A stretch of DNA of 64,000 nt from Lachnospiraceae bacterium (lineage in GTDB: Bacteria; Bacillota; Clostridia; Lachnospirales; Lachnospiraceae): contig AP025576.1 of assembly GCA_022845955.1 (NCBI GenBank), forward strand, positions 5,456,001 to 5,520,000. The letters are read 5' to 3'. The position numbers and the translations under genes were made by a program. Each line of letters opens with the position of its first letter. Position 1 is the stretch's first letter. Below the pieces are notes generated by a model that was not told the origin of the DNA, did not search any database, and saw nothing but the letters and a program-made list of their open reading frames with translations. Below are positions 45,218-53,313 of the stretch, piece by piece.

Positions 45218-45479
45218 AGAAAAAATTGAAATTGCAATGGAACGTATGGGTGACGCTATCGAGAAAACTGTTGACGGAGCGGCTAACAAAGCATGGCGAC
45301 ATCGTCCGGTTCGCGTGATTGCAAAAACAATATCTTTTTTAACTGGTGCCGGGCTTATTGCAAGTACCATACCACTTACCGAAAACGGAAATACTACAGC
45401 CGCCAAAATATGTTTGATAAGTGGTTGTATTGTTATTGTTGCCGGAATTGCTGAATTGATCTTTATTAAACGAAAGTAA
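45210..45479 (+). CDS. Small membrane protein, copy 2 of a paralogous pair
   Basis: An 89-residue protein sharing the plan of the 44750 product: N-terminal TEEKIEIAMERMGDAIEKTV, then RPVRVIAKTISFLTGAGL and two hydrophobic stretches ending in IKRK. Residues FLTGAGL and the spacing of PL and CLI are conserved between both copies. The ATG at 45210 is preceded by GGGAGAG within the microprotein gene. A repeated terminator hairpin follows at 45516. Confidence 0.7.
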   Translation: MTEEKIEIAMERMGDAIEKTVDGAANKAWRHRPVRVIAKTISFLTGAGLIASTIPLTENGNTTAAKICLISGCIVIVAGIAELIFIKRK

Positions 45480-45515
45480 TTTGGTTGTGAAAACAAGCCT
45501 ATTACCTACCGCAAC

Positions 45516-45553
45516 AAAATGGGCCAGTCTGCCTTGTGCGGATTGGCCCATTT
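45516..45553 (+). terminator. Repeated terminator hairpin, copy 1
   Basis: AATGGGCCAGTC and GATTGGCCCATT form a 12-base stem with one G-T type mismatch around a TGCCTTGTGCG loop. The same unit recurs at 49714-49750 and 53993-54031. Here it ends the TetR/small membrane protein cassette. Confidence 0.8.
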
Positions 45554-45594
45554 GTCAGGCTTAAAAAATTTTCCCAATGGCATCCATATACGAC

Positions 45595-45623
45595 TTGACA
45601 AGCTAACAAACGTTAGCTAAAAT
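45595..45623 (+). promoter_or_regulatory. Promoter with palindromic TetR operator (cassette 2)
   Basis: TTGACA (45595-45600) and TAAAAT (45618-45623) are 17 bases apart, and the spacer is filled by the perfect palindrome AGCTAAC-AAAC-GTTAGCT (45601-45618). A half-site GTTAGCT recurs at 45639-45645. Binding of the TetR protein encoded at 46120 would block the promoter directly. Confidence 0.75.
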
Positions 45624-45665
45624 AGAAGGAGAACGATTGTTAGCTTATTAAAAGGAGTGACTATT

Positions 45666-46106
45666 ATGTTAAAGCTATATTTTGGAAATAGTACAGCCAT
45701 AATTAGTACCATTTTGCTGGGAAGCAATGTAGCCTGCATGATTTGGGGAGTTTTAAACCACACAACTATAAAAAGATGGGGAGCCGTAATACTGCTTTTT
45801 ATATTACTGCATGGAATGTTTTGGTATTTTGCTAATATTCGAGATTTATATTCAAATTCTATTGTTTATGCAACAGATCGAAGTGTAAAAGATGGGCTGT
45901 TTTCAGTTGGCAGCGTTCAATCTGTCCTTTTCTGGTTAGCAAGCGCAGTAATATGGGTGTTAGGACTTGTTTCTATTTTTAAGCCACAACATAGAAAGAA
46001 TATCTTCTTTATCATTACTGCTGTAAGCATTATTCAAATGACTTTTATAGAATCTTCTCGTATATGGGTATATCATTTTTCCCCTGAGAAATTCAATTAT
46101 ATGTAA
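45666..46106 (+). CDS. Four-helix membrane protein of unknown function
   Basis: The 146-residue protein has about four hydrophobic segments (TAIISTILLG, WGAVILLFILLHG, VLFWLASAVIWVLGL, IFFIITAVSI) and no enzymatic motif. AAAGGAG lies eight bases before the ATG at 45666. It is the first gene after a TetR-type operator and is followed by that TetR gene and a flavodoxin gene. It could be a quinone-linked or efflux-type membrane partner of the flavodoxin, which is inference. Confidence 0.65.
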   Translation: MLKLYFGNSTAIISTILLGSNVACMIWGVLNHTTIKRWGAVILLFILLHGMFWYFANIRDLYSNSIVYATDRSVKDGLFSVGSVQSVLFWLASAVIWVLGLVSIFKPQHRKNIFFIITAVSIIQMTFIESSRIWVYHFSPEKFNYM

Positions 46107-46119
46107 GTGGGGTGATACT

Positions 46120-46749
46120 ATGACAAGAAGAAACACAAAAGAAACTATTTTGTATGAAGCACTTAAATTATTTTCTGATAAAGGGTATGATGGGGTTTCT
46201 GTGCGCGATATTGCCGGGCAGGTAGGCATAAAACAAAGTTCACTATATAAGCATTATACCAACAAGCAGGATATTTTTGATTCATTAGTGAAAACCATGC
46301 AGACACGCTTTATGGATTCGGCGATCTGCCCGCTTCCATGCGGAGAATTAAAAGAAATTGCAAGGGAATATGCAACCGCAGGAAATGAAATTCTGAAAAA
46401 AATCAGTGCGGAGATATTCCACTTTTATCTGAAAGATCCATATGCTTCACAATATCGAAAACTTCTTTCTATTGAGAAATATAAAAATAAGGAAATTGAA
46501 CGCATTTACCGTGAGGTATATATTGACTCCGCCATTTCCTATCAAGCAGCTCTTTTTGATGAAATGATCCGGCAGGGATTTATGCGACAGGCTGATCCTC
46601 GGATTATGGCAATACAGTTTTTCTCGCCTATTTTCCTTTTGCTAAATAAGTATGAGAGCATACCAGAAAAAGAAAATGAGGCAGTAGAAATATTAGAAAA
46701 GCATATAGAGCAGTTTGACAGGGTCTATCGCAAGGAGTCTGATTTATGA
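46120..46749 (+). CDS. TetR/AcrR-family regulator
   Basis: A 209-residue TetR protein with the N-terminal DNA-binding domain (KETILYEALKLFSDKGYDGV, ... KQSSLYKHYTNKQDIF). It probably binds the palindrome at 45601-45618 and represses its own operon. Its stop codon overlaps the flavodoxin start (ATGA), so both proteins are made together. It differs clearly from the TetR at 44006, so the two cassettes respond to different signals. Confidence 0.88.
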   Translation: MTRRNTKETILYEALKLFSDKGYDGVSVRDIAGQVGIKQSSLYKHYTNKQDIFDSLVKTMQTRFMDSAICPLPCGELKEIAREYATAGNEILKKISAEIFHFYLKDPYASQYRKLLSIEKYKNKEIERIYREVYIDSAISYQAALFDEMIRQGFMRQADPRIMAIQFFSPIFLLLNKYESIPEKENEAVEILEKHIEQFDRVYRKESDL

Positions 46750-47231
46750 AGGTTTTAATTGTATATGGAACAAAATATGGCTGCACGAAAAAATGTGCGG
46801 AAATCCTAAAGTCGTATCTTACTGGAGAAGTAACTGTTATTTCTGCGAAAGCTGCTCCTGCTTCATTGAAGTCGTATGATGTTGTCTTTATCGGCGGTTC
46901 CGTTTATATGGGGAAAATGCGAAAAGAAGTGATTCGATTTTGCAGCAAAAACAAAATAGAATTGATGAATAAACGGTTGGGGATATTTGTGTGCTGTTAT
47001 ACTCCAAATGGTACAGAGGGATTCATAGAAACGCTATTTTCACAGGAAATCCTGTCTCATGCTTCTTATGTAACTTGTGTTGGCGGAGAAATGAACTATG
47101 AAAAAATGAATGTTATTTATCGAAAAATGTTCCAAGCATTAAATAAGATTGACGATTTTAAAAAAGGGTTTATAGAACCTCAAATTCACATAGAGGAACT
47201 TCAAATATTGGCGGAAAAAGTAATGAAATAA
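46746..47231 (+). CDS. Flavodoxin-domain protein (HemG-like)
   Basis: This 161-residue protein has a flavodoxin fold of the short HemG/flavodoxin_5 type: FMN phosphate loop near the start (VYGTKYGCTKKCAEIL), VVFIGGSVYMGKM, and FVCCYTPNGTEG. Relatives carry electrons or reduce quinone-like compounds; HemG is a protoporphyrinogen oxidase. Coupling to a TetR regulator suggests a response to a redox-active compound. No start ambiguity exists because of the ATGA overlap. Confidence 0.85.
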   Translation: MKVLIVYGTKYGCTKKCAEILKSYLTGEVTVISAKAAPASLKSYDVVFIGGSVYMGKMRKEVIRFCSKNKIELMNKRLGIFVCCYTPNGTEGFIETLFSQEILSHASYVTCVGGEMNYEKMNVIYRKMFQALNKIDDFKKGFIEPQIHIEELQILAEKVMK

Positions 47232-47316
47232 GAAAACAATTTATATTCTCCTATACCTCACCGGATACGATAAAAGTCTTGCCTTTTCCTTCAAAATCCG
47301 CTACACTGTCAACCCT

Positions 47317-47344
47317 ACACTTAAACACCAGACTTATAAAGTGT
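47317..47344 (+). promoter_or_regulatory. Inverted repeat upstream of the MerR gene
   Basis: ACACTT (47317-47322) and AAGTGT (47339-47344) flank an AT-rich centre, directly before TATAAC (47347-47352). The dyad lies where a MerR protein would bind its own promoter; the -35 is unclear. Confidence 0.4.
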
Positions 47345-47371
47345 GGTATAACAGAATGGGAGGTGTATAGG

Positions 47372-48121
47372 ATGAAGCAGTATAAAACCATCGACATTGC
47401 CAGACGGATTGGCATCCATGTGAATACCGTCCGGCTCTATGAAAAATGCGCTCTTATCCCTAAGCCGGAACGCTTACCAAATGGATACAGAGTGTTTACC
47501 GATCTTCATATAGAGCAATTTAAGCTGGCGCGTGCGGCACTTCGGGTAGAGGTACTTCAAAATGGACTCAGAAAGCAGGCGGTGAATATCATAAAGGTTT
47601 CTGCTGCCGGAAATTATGAAGAAGCTGTCGCATTGACCCGCCGCTATATCCAGCAAGTGGATCAGGAACGAAAAAATGCGGAGGAAGCAATTCAGATTAC
47701 CCGGAAAATACTTGCTGGATTGGATGGAAAAGAACATACAGGTATTTACTTCACGCGAAAAGAAGCTGCGGATTTTCTCGGTGTTACCATAGACACGCTG
47801 CGGAACTGGGAATTGAATGGCCTGTTCACAATCAAGCGCAGAGAGAACGGTTATCGTGTCTATTCGGAGAAGGATATACAACGCTTGAAGATCATCCGTT
47901 CCCTTCGCTGCGCGAATTACTCGCTGGCAGCCATTTTACGGATGCTGCGGGCGATCAACGATGATCCCGCCGCAAATATCCGTACAGTCATTGATACGCC
48001 GAATGAGGATGACGATATTATTAAGGCGTGCGACAAGCTGCTTACCTCTCTGGCCGAGGCCCGGAAAAATGCGGTCTATGTGGCCGGACAAATTGAAAAA
48101 ATGCAGAAAATGACAAAATAA
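47372..48121 (+). CDS. Regulator with two MerR-type DNA-binding domains
   Basis: The 249-residue protein has one MerR winged helix at the N-terminus (residues 4-70, TIDIARRIGIHVNTVRLYEK, GYRVFTD) and a second at about 126-195 (RKEAADFLGVTIDTLRNWEL, GYRVYSE), with a helical linker between. Normal MerR proteins have a single such domain and work as dimers. GGGAGG precedes the ATG at 47372. It is followed by an ABC exporter whose promoter has a MerR-like 19-base spacer, so it is probably the activator of that exporter. Confidence 0.85.
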   Translation: MKQYKTIDIARRIGIHVNTVRLYEKCALIPKPERLPNGYRVFTDLHIEQFKLARAALRVEVLQNGLRKQAVNIIKVSAAGNYEEAVALTRRYIQQVDQERKNAEEAIQITRKILAGLDGKEHTGIYFTRKEAADFLGVTIDTLRNWELNGLFTIKRRENGYRVYSEKDIQRLKIIRSLRCANYSLAAILRMLRAINDDPAANIRTVIDTPNEDDDIIKACDKLLTSLAEARKNAVYVAGQIEKMQKMTK

Positions 48122-48130
48122 AAGCCTACA

Positions 48131-48161
48131 TTGACCCACCATACCACCGAACCATGCTAAC
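48131..48161 (+). promoter_or_regulatory. MerR-type promoter of the ABC exporter
   Basis: TTGACC (48131-48136) is separated by 19 bases from GCTAAC (48156-48161). A 19-base spacer is characteristic of MerR-activated promoters. The -10 match is poor, so this is a candidate only. Confidence 0.4.
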
Positions 48162-48192
48162 CTTTATACATCAAAATAGGAGGTATAAAGGC

Positions 48193-48921
48193 ATGGATGA
48201 AACCATCAAAGTAACCGGTTTGAGTAAATCTTACGCCGGAAACAAAGTAATCAGTAACATTGAGCTTTCGATTGGAACAGGTCAAGTGTTCGGCCTGCTC
48301 GGAGCGAATGGCGCGGGCAAAACTACCACGATAGAGTGTATCTTAGGCACTCGGAAGGCAGATGCGGGATCTGTTTCTATTTTAGGATTGGATCCTCGAA
48401 AAGACAGAAAACAACTCTTTGAGCAGGTTGGCGTGCAATTTCAGGAAGCCAGCTACTCGGACAAAATTAAAGTTTGGGAGCTGTGCGAAGAAACCGCCTG
48501 CCTTTACCGGAAAGCTGCAAATTACGAGGAGCTTTTGAGGCAATTTGGTCTGTGGGAAAAACGAGGCGCTTTCGTAAATGAACTGTCCGGTGGGCAAAAA
48601 CAGAGGCTATTCATCGTTTTAGCACTCCTGCCTGATCCGAAGGTCGTCTTTCTGGACGAGCTTACAACGGGCCTTGATACGAAAGCACGCAGGAGTGTTT
48701 GGAAAAGTCTGGACGCACTGAAGCAAAAGGGTCTGACCATCTTTCTTTCCTCACATTTTATGGACGAGGTGGAAGTCCTGTGCGATACAATCGCCATTTT
48801 GAAGGACGGAAATTTCATTTTCACAGGAACCGTTCAGGAGGCAATTCACCAAAGCCCATATGATAATTTGGAAGAAGCCTATTTGTGGTTTACCGGAGAG
48901 GAGGAAACGGACGATGAATAA
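48193..48921 (+). CDS. ABC transporter ATP-binding protein (ABC-2 exporter type)
   Basis: The 242-residue ATPase has Walker A (GANGAGKTT, 37-45), signature LSGGQKQR (about 131), Walker B with VVFLDELTTGLD (about 151) and an H-loop (SSHFMDE). The usual proline after the catalytic glutamate is a leucine here (DEL instead of DEP). AGGAGG lies ahead of the ATG at 48193. It overlaps the permease gene by eight bases. Drug- or bacteriocin-export systems of the DrrAB/BcrAB type have this two-gene form. Confidence 0.9.
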   Translation: MDETIKVTGLSKSYAGNKVISNIELSIGTGQVFGLLGANGAGKTTTIECILGTRKADAGSVSILGLDPRKDRKQLFEQVGVQFQEASYSDKIKVWELCEETACLYRKAANYEELLRQFGLWEKRGAFVNELSGGQKQRLFIVLALLPDPKVVFLDELTTGLDTKARRSVWKSLDALKQKGLTIFLSSHFMDEVEVLCDTIAILKDGNFIFTGTVQEAIHQSPYDNLEEAYLWFTGEEETDDE

Positions 48922-49657
48922 ATATGTTACAATGCTGAAAACAGAAATCAAGCTGTCTTTTCGAGGTATGGACATGGTGATCTTCGCACTTTGCCTGCCG
49001 GTCGTGATGGTGGTACTGCTCGGTATCATTTATGGAAATCAGCCCGCTTTCGAGGGAGCAAGTTATTCCTTTTTAGAGCAGTCCTTTGGAGCAATTTCCA
49101 CGATTGCAATCTGCGCCGGTGGCGTTATGGGCCTCCCGTTGGTGATTTCCGACTATCGGCAGAAGAAAATACTGAAACGCTATAAGGTAACGCCAACCAG
49201 CCCCATCCTGCTGCTAACAGTACAGGTTTCTATTTACGCCATTTACTCGCTGCTTTCTTTGATATTGGTCTATCTGGTAGGAAGTTTGTTCTTCGGCGTG
49301 CGGTTTCCCGGTTCCGTGGGAATCTTTCTGGCCTCTTATTTTCTGGTGATGCTTTCCACATTCAGCATTGGAATGATGGTGGGCGGAGTCGCTCCGAACA
49401 TGAAGGTCGCGAGTATTGTTGCCAGCGTTTTGTATTTTCCCATGTTGATCTTCTCCGGGGCCACTCTCCCATACGAGGTGATGCCGACAGCATTGCAGAG
49501 GATTGCAGATATTCTACCGCTGACACAGGGGATCAAATTGCTGAAAGCGGCTTCTCTGGGCTTACCGATAGAAGTTGCTTGGCTCCCTCTGATTGTCATG
49601 GTGGCTCTGATTATTATCTGCGGTGGAATTGCGGTGAAATTCTTCAAGTGGGAATAA
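48914..49657 (+). CDS. ABC-2 type permease
   Basis: A 247-residue membrane protein with six predicted helices and the ABC-2 family pattern (LPLVISDYRQKKILKRYKVTP near the middle, then FSGATLPYEVMP and ILPLTQGIKLLKAASLG). It forms the channel of the exporter with the ATPase encoded by the overlapping gene. The ATG at 48914 lies within the last codons of the ATPase gene, which indicates coupled translation. The exported compound is unknown; toxic small molecules are typical for MerR-controlled exporters. Confidence 0.9.
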   Translation: MNKYVTMLKTEIKLSFRGMDMVIFALCLPVVMVVLLGIIYGNQPAFEGASYSFLEQSFGAISTIAICAGGVMGLPLVISDYRQKKILKRYKVTPTSPILLLTVQVSIYAIYSLLSLILVYLVGSLFFGVRFPGSVGIFLASYFLVMLSTFSIGMMVGGVAPNMKVASIVASVLYFPMLIFSGATLPYEVMPTALQRIADILPLTQGIKLLKAASLGLPIEVAWLPLIVMVALIIICGGIAVKFFKWE

Positions 49658-49713
49658 AGTAGTAAAAATACAAAAGAACTTTTACTTACGGCAAGGCGGG
49701 CCAATTACCTGCC

Positions 49714-49750
49714 AAAATGATCCAGTCTGCCTTGTGCGGATTGGCTCATT
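49714..49750 (+). terminator. Repeated terminator hairpin, copy 2
   Basis: The core CCAGTCTGCCTTGTGCGGAT is identical to copy 1, but the outer stem is degraded (AATGATCC against GGCTCATT). It ends the MerR/ABC-2 cassette. Confidence 0.7.
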
Positions 49751-49858
49751 ATGAAAGGCTTGCTTTTTCATAAAAGTCCAGTACACTGTCAATCTGACAC
49801 AAAGCATTTCATACTCTTTCCATATTGCTTTGGTATGATGGAGCGAGGAGGTGTAAAA

Positions 49859-50524
49859 ATGGCTGTTTTATTGATTGTGGAAGACGATACCGCCACCAAC
49901 GAGGCAATCTGCGAATACATGAGCTCCGCAGGACATACCACCTTGTCTGCCTTCGATGGAGAGCAGGGCTTGCAGATCGCAAGGGAAAAATCCATTGATT
50001 TAGTGGTTCTGGACATTATGCTCCCGAAACGAACCGGTTTGGAGGTATTAAAAGAACTGCGTCAAACGAGCGGCATCCCCGTCTTAATGCTTACCGCCCT
50101 TGACGATGAGCCTACTCAGGCGGCCAGCTTTGATGAACAGGCGGACGACTATATCACAAAACCCTTTTCCATGCTTTTGCTGGGGAAACGGGTGACGGCT
50201 CTGCTGCGGCGGTGTGGGAAAAGCCCGGAACTGAGCCAAATCCAGATAGGCGATATTACGGTGGATTTTGGCGGCTACACCGCTTCCGGGCCGGGCGGCC
50301 CTATTGACCTGACACCAAAGGAGATCGACCTGCTGAAATTGCTGATAGAGCATAAAGGTCTAGTTCTTACACGGTCGCAGATCTTGGACGAGTTGTGGGG
50401 ATATGATTACCCCATCATCGACCGAACTATTGATACCTACATCAAAAATTTACGGAAAAAGCTGAGTCTTGACCGGATTGTAACGGTAAAAGGCGTTGGC
50501 TACAAGTATGAGGAACACCCATGA
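49859..50524 (+). CDS. OmpR-family response regulator
   Basis: The 221-residue protein has a receiver domain with acidic Glu8-Asp9-Asp10, phospho-acceptor Asp52 (VVLDIMLPKRTG) and Lys in ITKPF, and an OmpR winged-helix domain (LTPKEIDLLKLLI, VKGVGYKYE). GAGGAGG lies before the ATG at 49859. It overlaps the kinase gene by an ATGA. The exporter genes downstream are its likely targets. Confidence 0.93.
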   Translation: MAVLLIVEDDTATNEAICEYMSSAGHTTLSAFDGEQGLQIAREKSIDLVVLDIMLPKRTGLEVLKELRQTSGIPVLMLTALDDEPTQAASFDEQADDYITKPFSMLLLGKRVTALLRRCGKSPELSQIQIGDITVDFGGYTASGPGGPIDLTPKEIDLLKLLIEHKGLVLTRSQILDELWGYDYPIIDRTIDTYIKNLRKKLSLDRIVTVKGVGYKYEEHP

Positions 50525-51636
50525 GAAACTTAAAGCTCTTTACTAAAATCTTCTTATACACCTTTGGGGTGATGCTATTTGTCACTGTGATGGCCCATGT
50601 CTTTCTCTACGTGCTTGCGCCGCAAATGACCGTAAGCACCAACCGTTTTGTGGAAGGGGCCATTATTGAGAGTGATGTGAATACTGGTATTTTGATAAAA
50701 TCCGCTATCGGAAAAGCACTGCCGGTATCCCTGCTTTGCTGCGCCATCATTTCCGCCGGGTGTTCCCTGTTGTTTTCCAGAGCCATGACGAGGCCAATCA
50801 AGCAGATTGCGGAAACAACGGAAAAGATGGAAAAACTGGATAAGGCTGCAACCTGCGTGGTGCATACGAAGGACGAGATTGGCGAATTGGCCGCCCGCGT
50901 AAATAAGCTGTATGCCAGCCTGCTTTCCACCATTGAAAAGCTGGAAGAAGAAAAGCAAAACGTCCGTGAGGCGGAACGGTCAAAAATTGATTTCCTGCGG
51001 GCCGCCTCCCATGAACTGAAAACACCGGTGACTGCTCTTAACGCGATTTTGGAAAACATGATCTTAGGCATTGGAAAATACAAAGACCGGGATCGCTGTC
51101 TGTTGGAATGTAAGGAGATTACCGGGCAGCTCTCCTCTATGATTAAAGAAATTTTGGATACCTCCCGGCTGGATTTTACACAGGAGAAACAGGACGCCCA
51201 AACCTTTGACCTGTCGGAGCGCCTTCCGGCGATCTGCGAGCCTTATCAGTTGATTGCGAAGGCAAAAGAAATCGACTTTACTTTCAGCATACAGGGAAAG
51301 TGCCCTGTCCATACGTCGAAGAAAAGCCTTGAAAAAATCCTGTCCAATCTGCTCTCCAACGCGGTTGCTTACACAAAGCCGGGATGCAAGATCACCGTTA
51401 TATTGAACGCCCAGCAGATAAAAATAGAAAACGAGTGTATGCCCATCCCGCCGGATAAGCTGGCCCATATATTTGAGCCGTTCTACCGCCCGGATTTTGC
51501 CAGAGGCAGAAAAGATGGAGGGAATGGGCTGGGGTTATATATTGTAGATACGCTTTCAAAGGCCCTTGGGCTGCCCTATCAATTTGAGGCGACCAAAAAC
51601 CCGCCGGGAATGTGCTTTACCCTTTATCTCTCATAA
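50521..51636 (+). CDS. Sensor histidine kinase
   Basis: A 371-residue kinase with two membrane helices (about 9-31 and 66-86), a short extracellular loop, a HAMP domain, His164 in SHELKTPVTALN, and an ATPase domain (NLLSNAVAYTK, GNGLGLYIVD). The short loop of about 35 residues is typical of kinases that sense through a partner membrane protein. The FtsX-like exporter encoded downstream is the obvious partner, as in Bce-type modules. Confidence 0.92.
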   Translation: MRNLKLFTKIFLYTFGVMLFVTVMAHVFLYVLAPQMTVSTNRFVEGAIIESDVNTGILIKSAIGKALPVSLLCCAIISAGCSLLFSRAMTRPIKQIAETTEKMEKLDKAATCVVHTKDEIGELAARVNKLYASLLSTIEKLEEEKQNVREAERSKIDFLRAASHELKTPVTALNAILENMILGIGKYKDRDRCLLECKEITGQLSSMIKEILDTSRLDFTQEKQDAQTFDLSERLPAICEPYQLIAKAKEIDFTFSIQGKCPVHTSKKSLEKILSNLLSNAVAYTKPGCKITVILNAQQIKIENECMPIPPDKLAHIFEPFYRPDFARGRKDGGNGLGLYIVDTLSKALGLPYQFEATKNPPGMCFTLYLS

Positions 51637-51732
51637 AGCGATTGCTTTTTATCCGTTTCATACTGGTTCCATATTGGGGTGCTATGCTGTCAGCGTTGCA
51701 ACACTTATCCCATATGAAACGGAGGTCATTCT

Positions 51733-53097
51733 ATGAACTTTATGAATCGAGCGTGGCTGTACATCGTCCGCAAGAGGGGCAAGAGTATCCTTCTTTTTGT
51801 CATCTTGCTGGTGATGGCAACCTTTGTACTGACCGCCCTGGCGCTGGGGAACGCTTCTAAAGCTGCCCAGCAGGAGCTGCGGCAAAGTCTTGGCGGGAGT
51901 TTTCTCATTGGCTTTGACTACACGGAAAACAACCCCTATTTGAAGGTGGAAAGCGTGGATGGCGGAACGCTGATTTATTCCACTCAGCAAATCCGCCCGG
52001 AGCTGGTAGAGCAAATCCGGGAAATTGAGGGGATCAAGGAATGCAGCGCAACCGTGGAGGGGCTGGCGGCGTTCCCCTCTCTGGAACTGTTTACCGGCAA
52101 TATCCCCATTGAGGAAGAATTTCGCGCATCCTCAAAAATTTTAAGCGCATGGAAAAGCGAGGAGCTTACTCGTTTTACTTCCGGGCAGCTTACGCTGACA
52201 GAAGGGCGGCATATCCTGCCGGACGACAAAAACAAGGGGCTTATCAGCAAGGATCTGGCTGAAAAAAACGGCCTGAAAATTGGCGATAAAATCCAAACGG
52301 ACAAAGGCGTGGAGATTGAAATTGTGGGCCTGTTTTCTCCAAAAGAAATCGAAGGTATCAACGATCAGGTAACAACCTACGATAAAATACAAAATCTCAT
52401 TATCACTGATCTCGCCACTTTAGTGGCTTATGAAAACGGCCCTGCAATCCAAGGATTTAATGAGCTGACCGTATCAGTAGACGATCCGCAGAACATGGAG
52501 GAAATTATTTCTAAAGTAAAGGGTATCTCCGGTGTGGACTGGAAGGGATTCTCTTTTCTGCTTGACAACGAGGACTATGAGAACGCCGCGTCCTCCTTAG
52601 AACAATTATCGGAGCTGGTAGCCACTATTTTGATTGTCGCGCTGATTGTAAGCATTGCCATCCTTTCGCTCATTCTTACCATGTGGGCCAGAACCCGAAT
52701 CCACGAAACCGGCGTGCTGCTCTCTGTTGGGATCAGCAAGCTGTCGATTTTAGGACAGTATATTGCCGAGGTTTTACTCATAGCAGTGCTGGCGTTTTCC
52801 CTTTCTTATTTCTCTGCCAGCGCCATTGCAGGCCAGATGGGAAACGTCCTGCAATCCGGGCAGGCGGTAACAGAGGTGCAGCAGGAGAACGGCTTATCTG
52901 CCGGAAGCCGTGGCGAAGCCGGAACAGACGCAGAAGATCAGAAAATAGAACCCCCTAAATTGCAGGTTCGCGTACAGTTTGAGGAAATGGGGCTCCTATT
53001 CCTGCTTGGGATCGGAATTGTAACGGTATCCGCTGGAATTTCCTCGATTTCCGTCATGCGGCTGAAACCGCGAGAGATTTTATCAAAAATGAGCTGA
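51733..53097 (+). CDS. FtsX/MacB-like ABC permease
   Basis: The 454-residue protein has one N-terminal helix (about 20-40), a large extracellular MacB-type domain (about 45-285) and three C-terminal helices, with a charged Gln/Glu-rich stretch inserted at about 380-410. This four-helix plan matches FtsX/MacB permeases, which act as dimers to move or sense peptides and lipids. GGAGG precedes the ATG. A small lipoprotein gene and the ATPase gene follow in the same operon. Confidence 0.9.
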   Translation: MNFMNRAWLYIVRKRGKSILLFVILLVMATFVLTALALGNASKAAQQELRQSLGGSFLIGFDYTENNPYLKVESVDGGTLIYSTQQIRPELVEQIREIEGIKECSATVEGLAAFPSLELFTGNIPIEEEFRASSKILSAWKSEELTRFTSGQLTLTEGRHILPDDKNKGLISKDLAEKNGLKIGDKIQTDKGVEIEIVGLFSPKEIEGINDQVTTYDKIQNLIITDLATLVAYENGPAIQGFNELTVSVDDPQNMEEIISKVKGISGVDWKGFSFLLDNEDYENAASSLEQLSELVATILIVALIVSIAILSLILTMWARTRIHETGVLLSVGISKLSILGQYIAEVLLIAVLAFSLSYFSASAIAGQMGNVLQSGQAVTEVQQENGLSAGSRGEAGTDAEDQKIEPPKLQVRVQFEEMGLLFLLGIGIVTVSAGISSISVMRLKPREILSKMS

Positions 53098-53113
53098 GAA
53101 AGGCGGTAACGAT

Positions 53114-53302
53114 ATGAAAAAAGTATGGAAATTGTTTCCTATATTCTTTCTTCTGGTACTGTTGTTCACTGGGTGTACCCCGAAGGAGAACAAAGGGGAC
53201 GAAACGCAGGAGCAGTCTGGTGCGCCCATGATAGATTATGAGGTGCCGGATAAAGTAAAGGACTATGACTTCAACTATGAATTTGTACCGGAAGGTGAAT
53301 AG
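53114..53302 (+). CDS. Small lipoprotein of the exporter operon
   Basis: A 62-residue precursor with a signal peptide ending in LFTGC and an acidic mature part (about 43 residues) with repeated Asp/Glu/Tyr (DYEVPDKVKDYDFNYEFVPE). It lies 16 bases after the permease gene and 11 bases before the ATPase gene. Small lipoproteins in such operons may be accessory subunits or immunity proteins. No domain family is recognised. Confidence 0.75.
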   Translation: MKKVWKLFPIFFLLVLLFTGCTPKENKGDETQEQSGAPMIDYEVPDKVKDYDFNYEFVPEGE

Positions 53303-53313
53303 GAGGTAGCTAT

